In this document: positions 1 to 10,920 of the stretch, piece after piece
How positions within the stretch are numbered: position 1 is the stretch's first letter
Layout: every line of letters begins with the position of its first letter
Assembly: GCA_037974335.1 (NCBI GenBank)
Contig: CM075755.1
Location: 22,310,561 to 22,374,560, forward strand
Direction of reading: 5' to 3'
DNA: 64,000 bases
Source: Prionace glauca
Taxonomy: Eukaryota; Chordata; Chondrichthyes; Carcharhiniformes; Carcharhinidae
Translations under genes and position numbers: made by a program
The notes under the pieces: generated by a model
Told to the model about the DNA's origin: nothing
The model's database searches: none
Seen by the model: only the letters and a program-made list of their open reading frames with translations

Positions 1-121
1 TTAATAACACTCAGATTGGCGTAACAGATGTTGTGAAATGCTTGTAGATCCTAGCTTTTAAACTAAGTTTCAAATGCTCCCTGACCCATTGAAACATATG
101 TGGATAATTTACAGGTACACA

Positions 122-370
122 ATACGGTAGCATAGTGGTTAGCACTGCTGCTTCACAGCTCCAGGGACCTGGGTTCGATTCCCAGCTTGGGTCACTGTCT
201 GTGTGGAGTTTGCATGTTCTCCTCGTGTCTGTGTGGGTTTCCTCCGGGTGCTCCGGTTTTCTCCCACAGTCTAAAGATGTGCGGGTTAGGTTGATTGGGC
301 ATGCTAAAAATTGCCCTTAATGTCCTGAGCACCGTAAATTAGAGGGATTAATGGGTAAATATGTAGGGAT
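122..370 (+). repeat. tRNA-derived SINE, 5' and middle part
   Basis: The tRNA-like head has an A-box-like segment (GCATAGTGGTTAG) and a B-box (GGTTCGATTCC), followed by the conserved body (TCCTCCGGGTGCTCCGG). The body stops where a minus-strand CR1 3' end begins at 371; the SINE tail resumes near 796, so the LINE appears inserted into the SINE. Confidence 0.85.
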
Positions 371-690
371 AATAGAGTTATAGAGATTTACAGCATGGAA
401 ACCGGCCCATAGGCCCAACATGTCCATGCCGCCCTTTTTCTTAAAACCCCTAAACTGATCCCAATTGCCCACATTTGACCCTATATCTCTCTATATCTAT
501 TGTACCCATGTAACTATCTCAATGCTTTTTAAGAGATAAAATTGTACCCATCTCCACTACTACCTCTGGCAGCCTGTTCCAGACACTCACCACTCTCTGT
601 GTGAAAACATTGTCCCTCTGGACACTTTTGTATCTCTCCCCTCTCACCTTAAACCTCTGTCCTCAAGTTTTAGACTCCCCTACTTTTGGA
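371..690 (-). mobile_element. CR1-like LINE 3' fragment inserted in SINE
   Basis: Reverse complement of the 3' end of the CR1 subfamily whose tail reads through 'ccatgctgtaaa'. The antisense of the C-terminal reverse-transcriptase ORF follows (the segment around 535-620 encodes the conserved F-T-Q-R-V-V region in reverse). It is heavily 5' truncated. Confidence 0.75.
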
Positions 691-795
691 GCACCTAGAA
701 CAGTGCTGTCTTTACAGACACTGGCGTCTCCAGTACTGCACTATCTATACAAACACTGGACCCTCCAGTACAGCGCTCTCTATACAGACACTAGG
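691..795. repeat. Short tandem repeat, about 36 bp x 3
   Basis: Three degenerate units share 'acactgg..ctccagtac.gc.ct.tctatac'. It sits exactly between the inserted LINE fragment and the resumed SINE tail. Confidence 0.55.
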
Positions 796-875
796 GCCTG
801 GGTGAGACTGTGATCAGTACAGACCCGATGGGCCGAATGGCCTCTTTCTGTACTGTAGGGTTTCTATGATTCTTC
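796..875 (+). repeat. tRNA-derived SINE, 3' tail
   Basis: Matches the tail seen in other SINE copies in this window: 'gatgggccgaatggcct' followed by 'gtagggtttctatgattct'. It completes the SINE that starts at 122. Confidence 0.8.
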
Positions 876-1070
876 TTCTATGACATTGAACAAATTAGAA
901 AGCTGCATGATCCAAGATGAGTAAATTTATCCATCAAATTTTGTTGTGTGGAAATAACATAATGAGAACTGCATTACTATATTATTTCCCCTTATTTGTC
1001 CTCTACAAATTAGAGATATTAAACTCATTCTTAAAATGAAGTGATTGTTTCTCATGCAAGTGGAACTTAC

Positions 1071-1385
1071 AGTAAGTTTGCAGAGTTACAGAGGAGTTTG
1101 CGATTAGTTTTCTGTTGTTAGAGCCCAAATCCACTTCGGCCAAGCAGGTGTACACCTGTCCATCATCTGACACACTCACAGTGAAACTGAAGACATTCCT
1201 CAATCTTTTATCTTCATCTGGAAAACCTTCTTCTCCTGCGGAATTACTCTGAACAATCTCACTCCCCCTCAGCCATGTGAGTATGAGTTTATTGTTTGGA
1301 TAGACCCTCGGACCAATGCACTCCAGACTATATGTTCTGTTAACTTCCAGCACTTCTGGAGGTGAAGTAATGTTTATCTCGCGAT
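1071..1385 (-). CDS. Gene B exon 3: ICAM-like Ig domain 2
   Basis: 315-bp phase 1-1 exon. The acceptor (..tttacag) and donor (GTAAGTTCC) are both consensus. The domain has the N-terminal strand SPPEVLEVN, the first core cysteine in YSLECIG, the VYPNNKLILTWLRG segment that resembles VCAM1 D2 (VYPxxxLxIxLLKG) and ICAM1 D2, and the second core cysteine in GQVYTCLAEVDLG. The end (SSVTLQTY) matches the ICAM D2 ending (..QLQTF). N-glycosylation sequons are at NRT and NSS. It differs from gene A D2 by only six bases, five of them amino-acid changing. The flanking intron bases toward position 1,010 are also similar, so the duplication extends beyond the exon. The next exon (D3) is not in the window. 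Confidence 0.9.
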
Positions 1386-3164
1386 CTGTAAATAGAGAAT
1401 CACAGTTAACAGAATTCACTGAAATAATCCCCCTGAGCACTCTCTGTTCCAGCTTCTCACACACTGGGTGGAATTTTACTGGCTTGCCCTGCGCATCGAT
1501 GGGCAGAGCGAGCCAATAGAATCATGCGAGGGCTGTGAAATCACCCAATTTCTCAGCTCTCGCGATCTTACCAAAATCGGATTTTCGTCAAGGTCAGCCA
1601 CTTGCCTATTTCTGTCAAGAGGGAGAATAAATTATTTAAATATATAATAAATGTCATCAGCACGTGATTAGCAAGCCCGGCACTCAGTTGTCCTGGTTCA
1701 CTTGCCTTTATGGGAGAGGTTCTCTTTGGCAAGGAAAACACCTGCTCCCCATGAATGGGGAACAGTTGCGTTGTCCTTGTCAGTAGAACTGGAGGCCATT
1801 GAGGCCAAAGGGAAAGGGTGCCCCTTGGACAGTGTCAACCTGACAATGTCAGACTGGCACCTTGGCATTGGCAGCCTGGCACCTCAGCAATGCCATCAGG
1901 CATTGGGGCAATTGGTGGGGGGAGAGGAATGTGATAGGTTTGGGTGGTGGGGGTGCAGTGGGGCTACATTTCCGGGTGGTGTGGGACTCACGATTTGTCA
2001 TGAGCCATTGCAATTGCAGGTGGAAGGCATGAATTGGTTGAAGCTGGCTGCAACAGCAGGAGCCTGATAGCTCTCTCTCTCTGCTATTGTGCAGCATCAG
2101 AGGTCTACACGTGTGCAAGAGCTCCCACTACTGTTACGATTGTGCATGTGCAGATACAGAGGTCTGCGCATGCGCAGTAGCTCCCTCTGCTGCTAGCTAA
2201 TAAATTAAGTTCTGCCCACTGCCTGTGGCAGCGAGAAATGGTCTAGCCCATTTTTTCATGCACTATGTGCACAGGATTGGGTGTAAAAACTAACTGAAAC
2301 AACAGATCCACAACTGTCCCAATTTCACACACTTTGAATCATTTTCATAAAATTCCATGCATGGCTAGTGTAATGTGTAAAAAGGATTTGTTCCAACAAC
2401 AAATATTTAATCTCCCCCATTAAGAATTAGTATATTGAACCCTCTTCATTCTAAATTATCAACATCAGGAATAATTAAATTATTAATTTTAAACAACAGC
2501 AATTGGCATTAACATAGAGCCTTTAATGTATAAAAATCCCAAAGTCCAACACTGAAACATTACCAAAAAACTTTAACACCAAGCCTAGGAAGGAGGTACG
2601 AGCACAGACGTCCCAAAGTTTGAACAAAAGGGCAGATTTTTTGGAGAAGGAAGATAGATAGCTAAAGAGATAGAAAGAGACAGAGTGCCAGAGCAACAGA
2701 GAGATGTAGGAAGTGATTCCAAACCCCAGAACCTCAATCATTGAAGCCACAGTTGTGACCTATAGAGTTAAAGTCAGATGCAGAATTGAAGCAAGACAGC
2801 AATCAGGCAGGGCTGTCGAGTTGGAAGAGTTTCCAAGGAAAGAGGTGGCATCATGGAGAGTTCTGAATGTTTTAAACCACCCAGCCGTGTACTGGTGAGG
2901 TAATGAACTGTGAAACTAATGTTTCCTCACAGAAACAAACAGGAAGGAAGGACTAACAATGGAGACATGGCAGGAGGAAGGAGAAATTCAGAGATTTGGG
3001 GGCTGGTCTTGGTGGATCAGTATGCTGCATCTTAAGGCTGGGCTTAAAATTCTGAGGTAAAGAATGTAACTTATCATAATCTATTGCAACATCACAGCAT
3101 TTCAGTCACCAACAGTACAGAGATATTCAACCTGCATTTTTTTATTAGAAGAGTTTTCACTTAC
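1386..3164 (-). other. Gene B intron D1-D2 with unclassified repeats
   Basis: No coding signal is seen on either strand. Positions 1,466-2,290 look like a decayed interspersed element (opening 'gggtggaattttactgg'). It includes a 60-bp direct repeat at about 2,098-2,195 in which 'cagaggtct' and 'agctccc' recur. Positions 2,500-2,900 resemble a vertebrate repeat with 'gcctttaatgtataaaaatccc', now diverged. Positions 2,900-3,164 hold nothing recognised. Confidence 0.4.
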
Positions 3165-3434
3165 TGTAAACAGTGACCACTTTGTTTGCAGTCTTCACTT
3201 CTTTGCAGCTCACATAACATGGTACAGAGATATCCCATGCTCTGACACTTGGGAAAAAGTCAGCTATCCAACTATCACTGGATTCTCTGGTAGGTTCTAT
3301 CCCTGATTTATACTCCACCATAATTAATGGCTTAGGCAATGAACATGTTGTGCTGCAGTTTATCTTCAACGAGTCTCCAAATTCCAGAACTGGGGGGTTT
3401 GTGTCAATCAAAACCTCAAAGCCAATCACGTTTG
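3165..3434 (-). CDS. Gene B exon 2: ICAM-like Ig domain 1 (ligand-binding type)
   Basis: 270-bp phase 1-1 exon between acceptor 'ttcctttggcag' and donor GTAAGTG. The protein starts NVIGFEVLIDTNPP. The paired cysteines NCSTTC and PCYVSC each have the C-x3-C spacing of ICAM domain 1 (ICAM1 has NCSTSC and MCYSNC). The acidic residue in LIMVEYKSG falls where ICAM1 carries its integrin-contacting Glu (IETPL) and VCAM1 its Asp (IDSPL); that equivalence is inferred by eye. The exon ends KVVTVY, as ICAM D1 does (FLTVY). One sequon, NCS, overlaps the first cysteine. About half the residues match gene A D1, far fewer than for D2. Confidence 0.9.
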
Positions 3435-4769
3435 CTGCCAAAGGAAAAACAAAGTAAATACAGGGACATGGAAGCCATTCAATGTCAGATGTATTCTGAG
3501 TAACTTGCAGAGGTAAAACAAAAAACAAGCCTCTCTTCAAAATAGAACATATTGACCTGAAGTAATTTGGAGACTCTCAAAACATAACATTATCAAGTTA
3601 ATTTTAATAAGAAGTCAGACAGCAATTTCCAGAGTCTACACAAATGCAGGTCAATGCAGAAATCAGGAAATTGATGTCCAAGTTGTCCTACTCTTCAGCC
3701 AATTAAAGATATGAAGATTGTAAAGTTGAGGTATTAATTCACTAGCAATTGTCCATTCCAGTGGATTTCTATTAGTCTTAATTCATGCAAAAGGACTCGT
3801 CTTGTATTGTTGGCTTTTGCAAGTTTGGAGTTTCATTCTTTCAGATTTTAATTGGTTTTGAAAACTAGTTTTTTTTAGAACTTTTTCTTACTCTATTACC
3901 TTTGTCCCGACTTTCATTTCCTTGATTTGAATTCTACACTGATTTGACGTTAAAATAAATATACTTATACTCTTGATTCAGACTAATTGGCTGAAATTTT
4001 AGGTGAAGACTGAAGTCCCACCACAGGGACCAAAGGTGGAAACCAATCATCCCATCTCTACCCCCACCCCACATCCCTGCCCTGGTCAGAGCAGCAGGAT
4101 CTGGGGTTGCATTTTGTCAATGGGGACCGATTATCAGGCCCCCCTCAAAAGCTGCTGACAAAAAGCCACTCCAAGGAATTGTCACCCTCAATGCTTGGCC
4201 TCAAAGACATGTATGATTCTCTGAAGAAGTGGAGGCAGGCAGGCTGGCCTGGCAACTAGGAAAGTGGAGAGGAAGGTCTTCATGACAGGAGAGGAGGGGG
4301 GAGGTGGCCTTGTATGATGGGGGTTGCCCATACCTGAATAGGGGAGGGGTTTCCTTTGCCCACATTGGGGGAGGTTCTTCATTTCCATAGGGTGACGGTT
4401 GCACTTGAACATATTGAGTGGCAGTTAAGTGTTAAGTCCTCTTATCTATGGTACGGGATGTATTTTTATTATTGCACTTTGGATTGCCTTTTAAAATGGT
4501 GTCCCAGTGTCTGCAGAGCCTGTGTTGCCGGCTCTATTCAGCCCCACCCGCTGAGTGTGACATTGTGGGCACAGCCAGCTGATCTCCTCTGCACACAGCG
4601 CTGCAGACTACTGTGAGAAAATCTAGCTATGCAGCCTGTAAGCTGCATGTCAGTTTTCTTGCCTCATTCAGAACACCATGCAAATAACTGAAAATTATGC
4701 CCCTTGTCTTTCTAGATGACAACAGTCATGGGTTTGGGAAGTGCTGTCTAAGGAGACATGATGACTTCC
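3435..4769 (-). other. Gene B intron 1, portion without recognised features
   Basis: AT-rich noncoding DNA. The short reading frames around 4,190-4,620 have no family resemblance and are taken as chance. Confidence 0.4.
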
Positions 4770-5970
4770 TCCAGTGCATTTTGTAGTTGCTACTCACTTC
4801 TACCACTGTACATCAGAGGTGGAGGGAGTGAATGGTTCAAGTGACCGATTAGGTGTCAAACAAGCTTTGTCCTGTATGGTGTTAAACTTCTTGAGTTTGT
4901 GTTGCTCTCATCATTCATCCGGGCAAGTGGAGAGTATTCATCACCCTCCTGACTTGTGCCTGTAGATGCAAGACCACATTTGGGAAGTCAGAAGATGACT
5001 TACTCTCCATAGAATGCCCAGTCTCTGACCTGCTTATGTACCACAATATTTATATGGTTTATCCGTCTAGTTTTTGGTCATTAGTAACCCTCAGGATGTT
5101 AATAGTGGGGGATTCAATGATGGTAATGCCACTGGATGTCAAGGGGAGATTCTCTCTTGTTGGAGATGTTCATTATATGGCACATGTTTGGCTTGAATGT
5201 TACTTGCCACTTGTCAGCCCAAGCCTGGATATTGTCCAGTTTTTCCTGTATATGGGTACAAATTACTTCAGTATCTAAGGAATCATGAATGGTACTGAAA
5301 ATGATGCGATTATCAGCAAATATCCCCACTTCTGACTTTATTTTGGAGAGAAGGTCATTGATGAGGCAGCTGGAGATGGTTGGCCCGAGAACATTATCCT
5401 GAGGAACCTGTGCAGTGGTGTTCTGAAGCTGAGATAACTGACCTACAACAATGACAACCATCTTCTTTTGTGCCAAGTATGACTTCAGCAAGTGGATTGC
5501 CATTGATTGCAGTTTTGCCACCCTCAGTGAAATGTTACCTTGATGTTAATGGCAGTCGCTATCACCTCACCTCTTCAGCTCAGCTCTTTTGTCCATGTTT
5601 GGACTTTAAAGGCTGTAGTGACATCAAAAGCTGAGTGGCCCTAGCTGAACCCAAACTGAGGGTCAATGAATAAGTTAATGCTGAGTAAGTGCCACTTGAT
5701 AGCACTGTGGATGATCCCTTCTATCATTTCCCTGATCATCAGAAGAAGTCTGGTGGGGTGATAATTGACAAGGTTGGATTTGTTCTATTTTTATGTACAG
5801 GACATTCCTGGGCAATTCTCCACATTGATGGGTAGATGCCAGTGTTATGGCTGTACTGGAACAGCTTGGCTTGTGCAGGTGTTCTGGAGCACAAGTCTTC
5901 AATACTATTCTTCCACCTCCTCTCTGTATAACCATGCACATTCTTCCTTTTCAGATAATAATCCAATTCC
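4770..5970 (-). mobile_element. Old non-LTR retrotransposon, decayed reverse transcriptase
   Basis: Read on the minus strand, 5,966-5,740 gives a stretch matching the start of LINE reverse transcriptases (P-S-M-W-R-I-A then V-H-K-N). 5,521-5,114 gives VLGPTISSCLINDLL and FADNRIIFSTI, the decayed LGP...INDL and FADD motifs, followed by WADKWQVTFKPNMC. Several frameshifts and stops are present. The motif flavour differs from the young CR1 copies here (closer to Jockey/Daphne-like LINEs), but the clade is uncertain. Confidence 0.65.
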
Positions 5971-6560
5971 CTTGACTGCCTTGATTGAACTTACCACCAC
6001 CATAATGCCAGGCAGTCTATCCCAGATCTCAGCCGTATGCTGCATAAGACAGTTTCTTCTCATATCTCCATTGCTTCTTTTGCTAATTACCTCAAATCTA
6101 TGCCTTCTGGTTCTTCATCCTTCCATCAGTAAGAACAGTTTCTCTGCATTAAACTTAACCTGCTTATTCCACCAACGTGTCCAAGTTCTATATTATCCTC
6201 CTCACCAGTTACAATGCTACCAGGTTTTGTACCACTTGCAAATTTTGAAATTGCATCCTGTACACCAAAATAGGTCATTTCTATACATTAGGAAGAGCAA
6301 GGATCCCAACACCAATCAACTCATTCTAAATCTTCCTCCTTTTCAAAAATATCTATTAGCCATTTTGTTTCCTGTCACTCATCCAAATCTATATCCATTT
6401 TGCCACCTGCTCCTTTTATTCCATGAGCTATAATTTTGCCCACAAGTTTGTTGTATGGCAACGTATTTTGTAAATCCATATACAGCATATCAACCTCATT
6501 GGCCTCATCAAACCTCCTTTTGAATCTCCTGAGGTATAACTGGGGTTCTAAGGGAGTACT
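5971..6560 (-). mobile_element. Old CR1-like LINE fragment
   Basis: Minus-strand reading of 6,540-6,430 shows a degraded 'D-M-L-Y-M-D-L...L-P-Y-N-K-L' block (RT motif VVYMDFSKAFDxVPHxxL). About 6,250-6,170 shows FASGTKPGSIV (RT motif FADDTKxG). 5,980-6,150 carries antisense of the CR1 C-terminus. It is much more diverged than the other CR1 copies. Confidence 0.6.
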
Positions 6561-7165
6561 AACTTGCTAATCACTACTGAACAGCCTCACTCATTTATAG
6601 GTAGAATATCACATTTCTCCATGATGATAAAATATTTATATTTTTGATTTTATTAAAGTTCATATAACATTCACAATCCAATGTGTATGTCCCAATCAAT
6701 GATGTTGCTCAGTGGAAGTTTTTAAAGTACAAACTTGATGGTGCGTTTGACTTTCTGGTTTGCAGTTTGAATATTTGGAAGATTGGCTGCATAATATCAT
6801 CGTTACTGAGTACTTGGAAACTCCCAGGGCTTGACATCACGAAAAGGGAAATTCATTGCCACATTTTAATGGGCGGTTTTCTCTGCAGTCAGAGGCAAAC
6901 TTCATCCACAAAACCAGGGTAAAGACAAACTGCCCACCCGTGTAGAATCTAAAGGATCGCTCATCGATACTGATCTACTGGAGTACTGAATACTGAAGGG
7001 ACATCTGTGTACACAATCGCCCATATACCGCACAATCACTCACTCATTTACAAAGCAGCTACAAGAATCTGGATAACAAGCCTGGCAACCTCCCAGCTCA
7101 CTTTTACTGAAGAGCGACTTTAGCTTCCTTTGGTGTCAGTCCCAAAGCTGTATAGACGCTGTTAA
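6561..7165 (-). other. Gene B intron 1, no recognised feature
   Basis: Noncoding. Nothing beyond low-complexity AT-rich sequence was recognised. Confidence 0.35.
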
Positions 7166-7829
7166 GATGTGGAGATACCTGCGTTGGACTGGGGTAAACA
7201 CAGTAAGACGTCTCACTACACCAGGTTAAAGTCCAACAGGTTTATTTGGAAGCAATAGCCACTAGCTTTCGGAACGTAAGAAATAGGAGCAGGAGTAGGC
7301 CATCTAGCCCTTCGAGCCTGCCCCGCCATTCAATAAGATCATGGCTGATCTGAAGTGGATCAGTTTCACTTTCCCACTTTCTCCCCACAACCCTTAATTC
7401 CCTTGTTTATCAAAAACCTATCTACCCATGACTTAAATATATTTAGCGAGGCAGCCTCCACCACTTCAACGGGCAGAGAATTCCAGAGATTCACCACCCT
7501 TTGAGTGAAGAAGTTCCTCCTCAACTCTGATCTAAACTGCCCCTCCCCTTATCTTGAGGCTGTGCCCTCTAGTCCTGCTATCCTTTCTGAGCGGGAAGAG
7601 TCTCTCTACCTCTACCCTATCCATCCCTTTCATTATATTATCTTATACGTCTCTATAAGATCCCCCTCAGCCTTCTAAACTCCAACGAATACAGATCCAG
7701 TCCATTTAGTCTCTCTTCATAGTCCAACCTAAGTCCAAAGGGACAACGAGCGCTCCGAAAGCTAGTGGCTTTTGCTAGCAAATAAACCTGTTGGACTTTA
7801 ACCTGGTGTTGTGAGACTTTTTACTGTGC
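7166..7829. mobile_element. Inverted-repeat (foldback) element split by a LINE fragment
   Basis: The left arm, 7,166-7,273, begins 'gatgtggagatacctgcg' and runs through 'ccaggttaaagtccaaca'. The right arm, 7,744-7,829, is its inverted counterpart ('ggactttaacctggtgttg' ending at 'ttactgtgc'). The arms match over about 80 bp, and the right arm lacks the outer 30 bp. The flanks AGACGCTGTTAA and AGACGCCGTTAA form a likely 12-bp target-site duplication with one mismatch. The family is common in this window (12,531 and 13,932) but I cannot assign it to a known superfamily. Confidence 0.65.
7274..7740 (-). mobile_element. CR1-like LINE 3' fragment nested in the foldback element
   Basis: The 3' end on the minus strand has the tail 'aaataggagcaggagtaggcc' complement, followed by antisense of the C-terminal ORF2 region (FTQRVV...LWNSLP in reverse). 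It lies exactly between the two arms of the 7,166-7,829 element. Confidence 0.8.
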
Positions 7830-8558
7830 AGACGCCGTTAAACTAGATCCCCATTCCCCGAACCCACTACATCTCCCTCTCTGCTGCAATTCGTTGCATG
7901 TTGGGTTTTATGTAATTATAGAATCGGCCCAGCGAGTTTGCACTGGTTCTCTCAGAAAGCGAAAGCAAGACAAACTCTGTAGATAAGTTGTGGAGTATCG
8001 TTTACTGAAAATGGAGCTGGATGGTTGATGCCTTCGTGTCCAGAGGAATGCAGAGTTAACTCTAATGTGTCTGTATACTGCTACTTTCCTAACACTGACA
8101 CACCAATTATCTGTGCTGCAGAGACCTCTTTTTCACTGGAATCTCAGTGCGACCAATGAATCCCTCACTTCCCGGAGTAACTGCTTCATTCGCTCGGACT
8201 AATGTGAGCAGAAGTTGCCCGTCAGTGGGAAACAATTTATAATCTATCATAAGTGTATTACTACAAAACACAAGAAACATGGGGGGAGGGGGTTAGTTAA
8301 TGCGATACTCTTTTATTACAAGACAACATTTCAAACCTGAACTTAAATAAATCATTCTCTTGACTTCTTTAAGAACATTGCAGAAACGTGCTCAATATTC
8401 TTATTCCAGATGATAATGAAGAACTAATTCCATGGCAGGGAAGTTAATGGATTACAAAACAAAGGCACTGAATTATCCTAACTACAAACGTTGTCGACAC
8501 AGTACAAATTTACCCAGGAAATAATACCAATATTTTAAATAGTGTTTCTTTTACCTAC
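7830..8558 (-). other. Gene B intron 1, promoter-proximal part
   Basis: Noncoding, no repeat recognised. It directly follows the first coding exon and could hold intronic regulatory sequence, but no motif stands out. Confidence 0.35.
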
Positions 8559-8628
8559 CTGTCACAGTAAAGATCAAAGCGGTGAAGAAGCCACTGGGAC
8601 CATCAGCTGAAGTGATGCTGAAACCCAT
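8559..8628 (-). CDS. Gene B exon 1: start codon and signal peptide
   Basis: 70-bp first coding exon. The ATG has a strong context (A at -3, G at +4) and is the first ATG after the predicted transcription start. The 23 complete codons give MGFSITSADGPSG, then a hydrophobic FFTALIFTVT stretch, and the split codon completes to Ala at the D1 exon. This is a plausible signal peptide with cleavage near TVT-A. The donor is G|GTAGGTAA. The phase (1) fits the D1 exon acceptor at 3,434. The exon is too short to find by length alone and is supported by frame, phase, hydrophobicity and the TATA box upstream. Confidence 0.8.
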
Positions 8629-8733
8629 GATTCTGACTTTGAGACAGGACGCAATGCTGTCGGAAACTCACTTCAATGGAACAAAAATCCTGTCCCGGAA
8701 ATGGTAGCAATCCAAGTGCGGAGAATTCCAGAG

Positions 8734-8741
8734 TTTATATA
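8734..8741 (-). promoter_or_regulatory. TATA box of gene B
   Basis: On the minus strand the sequence reads CCAGTATATAAACTC. Transcription would begin about 25-30 bp downstream (near 8,705), giving a 5' UTR of about 75 bases without an upstream ATG. An ETS-like CCGGAAAT lies at about 8,694 near the predicted start. No kappa-B site was recognised in the next 170 bp. Confidence 0.6.
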
Positions 8742-8913
8742 CTGGCAAACTGCAAGCGAAAGGCTATTGCAATCTACAAAGGCGGTCAGATATTAAAAGC
8801 AGAAACACACTGCACAAATAGAATCTCTGCATGAAATGGAGAAGAGTTCTGATTCTGGTTATTCCTATCGAGAGGAAGAAAATGCTGCGATATCCACTTA
8901 CTCCACAAACATC

Positions 8914-10044
8914 CTCATTGAGGTTCCCTCATTCCGAGTCACTCATTGAGGTTCTCTCATTCCGAGTCACTCATTGAGGCTCCCTCCTCACTCAGTGCCA
9001 CTCATTGAGGTTCCCTCATTCCGAGTCACTCATTGAGGTTCTCTCATTCCGAGTCACTCATTGAGGTTCTCTCATTCCGAGTCACTCATTGAGGCTCCCT
9101 CCTCACTCAGTGTCACTCATTGAGGTTTCCTCATTCCGAGTCACTCACTGAGGTTTCCTCATTCTGAGTCACTCATTGAGGTTCCCTCATTCTGAGTCAC
9201 TCATTGAGGTTCTCTCATTCAGAGTCACTCATTGAGGTTCCCTCATCCTGAGTCACTCATTGAAGTTCCCTTATTTCGAATCACTCAATGAGCTCCCTCC
9301 TCATTCTGAGTCACTCATTGAGGTTCCCTCATTCTGAGTCACTCATTGAGGCTTCCTCATTCTGAGTCACTCACTGAGGCTTCCTCATTCTGAGTCACTC
9401 ATTGAGGCTTCCTCATTCTGAGTCACTCATTGAGGCTTCCTCATTCTGAGTCACTCATTGAGGCTTCCTCATTCTGAGTCACTCACTGAGGCTTCCTCAT
9501 TCTGAGTCACTCATTGAGGCTTCCTCATTCTGAGTCACTCATTGAGGTTCCCTCATTCTGAGTCACTCATTGAGGCTTCCTCATTGTGAGTCACTCACTG
9601 AGGCTTCCTCATTCTGAGTCACTCACTGAGGCTCCCTCATTCTGAGTCACTCATTGAGGTTCCCTCATTCTGAGTCACTCACTGAGGCTCCCTCATTCTG
9701 AGTCACTCATTGAGGTTCCCTCATTCTGAGTCACTCATTGAGGCTCCCTCCTCATTCTGAGTCACTCACTGAGGCTCCCTCATTCTGAGTCACTCATTGA
9801 GGTTCCCTCATTCTGAGTCACTCACTGAGGCTCCCTCATTCTGAGTCACTCATTGAGGTTACCTCATTCTGAGTCACTCATTGAGGCTCCCTCCTCATTC
9901 TGAGTCACTCACTGAGGTTGTCTCATTCTGAGTCATTCATTGAGGCTCCCTCCTCATTCTGAGTCACTCACTGAGGTTGTCTCATTCTGAGTCATTCATT
10001 GAGGCTCCCTCCTCACTCTGAGTCACTTGTTGAGGTTCCCTCCT
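8914..10044. repeat. 28-bp minisatellite with AP-1 heptamers, upstream of gene B
   Basis: About 39 units of roughly 'tcattgaggttccctcattctgagtcac' type (28 bp; some 27 or 31 bp with an extra 'cct'). From about 9,163 onward nearly every unit contains TGAGTCA, the AP-1/TRE consensus; I count about 29 exact heptamers. The units nearest the promoter mostly carry CGAGTCA or CAGTG(C/T)CA instead. The array starts about 170 bp upstream of the TATA box. Confidence 0.9.
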
Positions 10045-10920
10045 CATTCCCGATTATTCTTTCCAGGTGCCTCCTCACACCTGGTTGCTGGTTCCTTCTA
10101 TCCCACATTATCCTATCTCACTGTTAAGGCTTGAAAAAAAGCTGCTCTGGCCATTGCCAATATTAAAACTCCAGATTCATTCATACCAGCGTTTGTTAAT
10201 CTGTCTCAAAAAACCTAAACGAAGGTCATGGTTTAGCACGTGGCAGTGCTTTGCAGACTTGGACATCTGATAACAGGCACCTCCAAGCACCTGAGATGTA
10301 CCAGTGGGGCCTCTGCAAGATCCTCCAAATCTGGTAGCAAGTAAGAGGGTCCAACACAGCACCTTCTTCCAAGCCAACATGCCTAGCAGTGGGGCACTGA
10401 GTTCACAAATGCAGCACTGTTAGGTAGGTTATGCCACTTGTGTGCCTGACGCCAGTCCTGAAGCAGCTGGTCTATTTGAATCTTAGTTACAGCAAGAGAC
10501 CCCCCAGGAGGACATTGGAAATGCTTTAGGGAAGTCATCCTTGAAGAGGTCAAACATTCCTGCTGATAAATGTGACCAACCAATATGGAGAAAGTTCATT
10601 CAGGAAGGCACTGAACACATTAAGACAAACTTTCATTGGGAAAATGCAGAGGGAAGGCCAGGTGTCAGAGGAAGTGCACAACCCTCAAAGTTATCTATCT
10701 ACCCAACTGTTGAAGCAGCACCTGCCTCACATGTGACAGAGTCTGCAGACCATGCACAGAACTTATCAGCTATTCAAAACCCAATGTGGAAACAAATATC
10801 TTCAATCCCGAGGATTGCCTGGGAGAAGAAGACTGTAGTTACATTGTCAATAACACTGGAGGGAGCATTTTATCTGGAGAAAGCAAAAACAGCCTTGAAA
10901 ATCAGGACATGAGTAAACAA
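10045..10920. other. Unassigned block between two minisatellites
   Basis: It contains open frames of 66-123 codons (e.g. 10,541-10,912 plus) with no recognised family, no Ig-type motif and no credible splice structure. It could be unique intergenic DNA or an old pseudogene or repeat. Confidence 0.3.

Larger units (their letters stand above)
1..8628 (-). other. Gene B: ICAM-like adhesion receptor, 5' half of the gene
   Basis: Gene model of three coding exons read on the minus strand: signal peptide (8,628-8,559), Ig domain 1 (3,434-3,165) and Ig domain 2 (1,385-1,071). All junctions are phase 1 with GT/AG borders, so the exons join in one frame. Domains 3 onward and the membrane anchor must lie left of position 1. 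The product should be a type I cell-surface glycoprotein that binds leukocyte integrins, as ICAM and VCAM proteins do; that role is inferred from domain type. It lies downstream of, and in the same orientation as, the paralogous gene A, with about 28.7 kb between the gene A stop and the gene B start. No CDS defect is visible in the three exons. Confidence 0.82.

Noticed and set aside
122-200. tRNA gene (A-box and B-box present)
   Set aside because: The segment continues into a SINE body and the same head recurs in several SINE copies; no intact cloverleaf with its own terminator.
5765-6433. 222-codon plus-strand frame as a gene
   Set aside because: It lies antisense over two decayed LINE fragments; its composition (Leu/Ser/His-rich) is typical of antisense reading.
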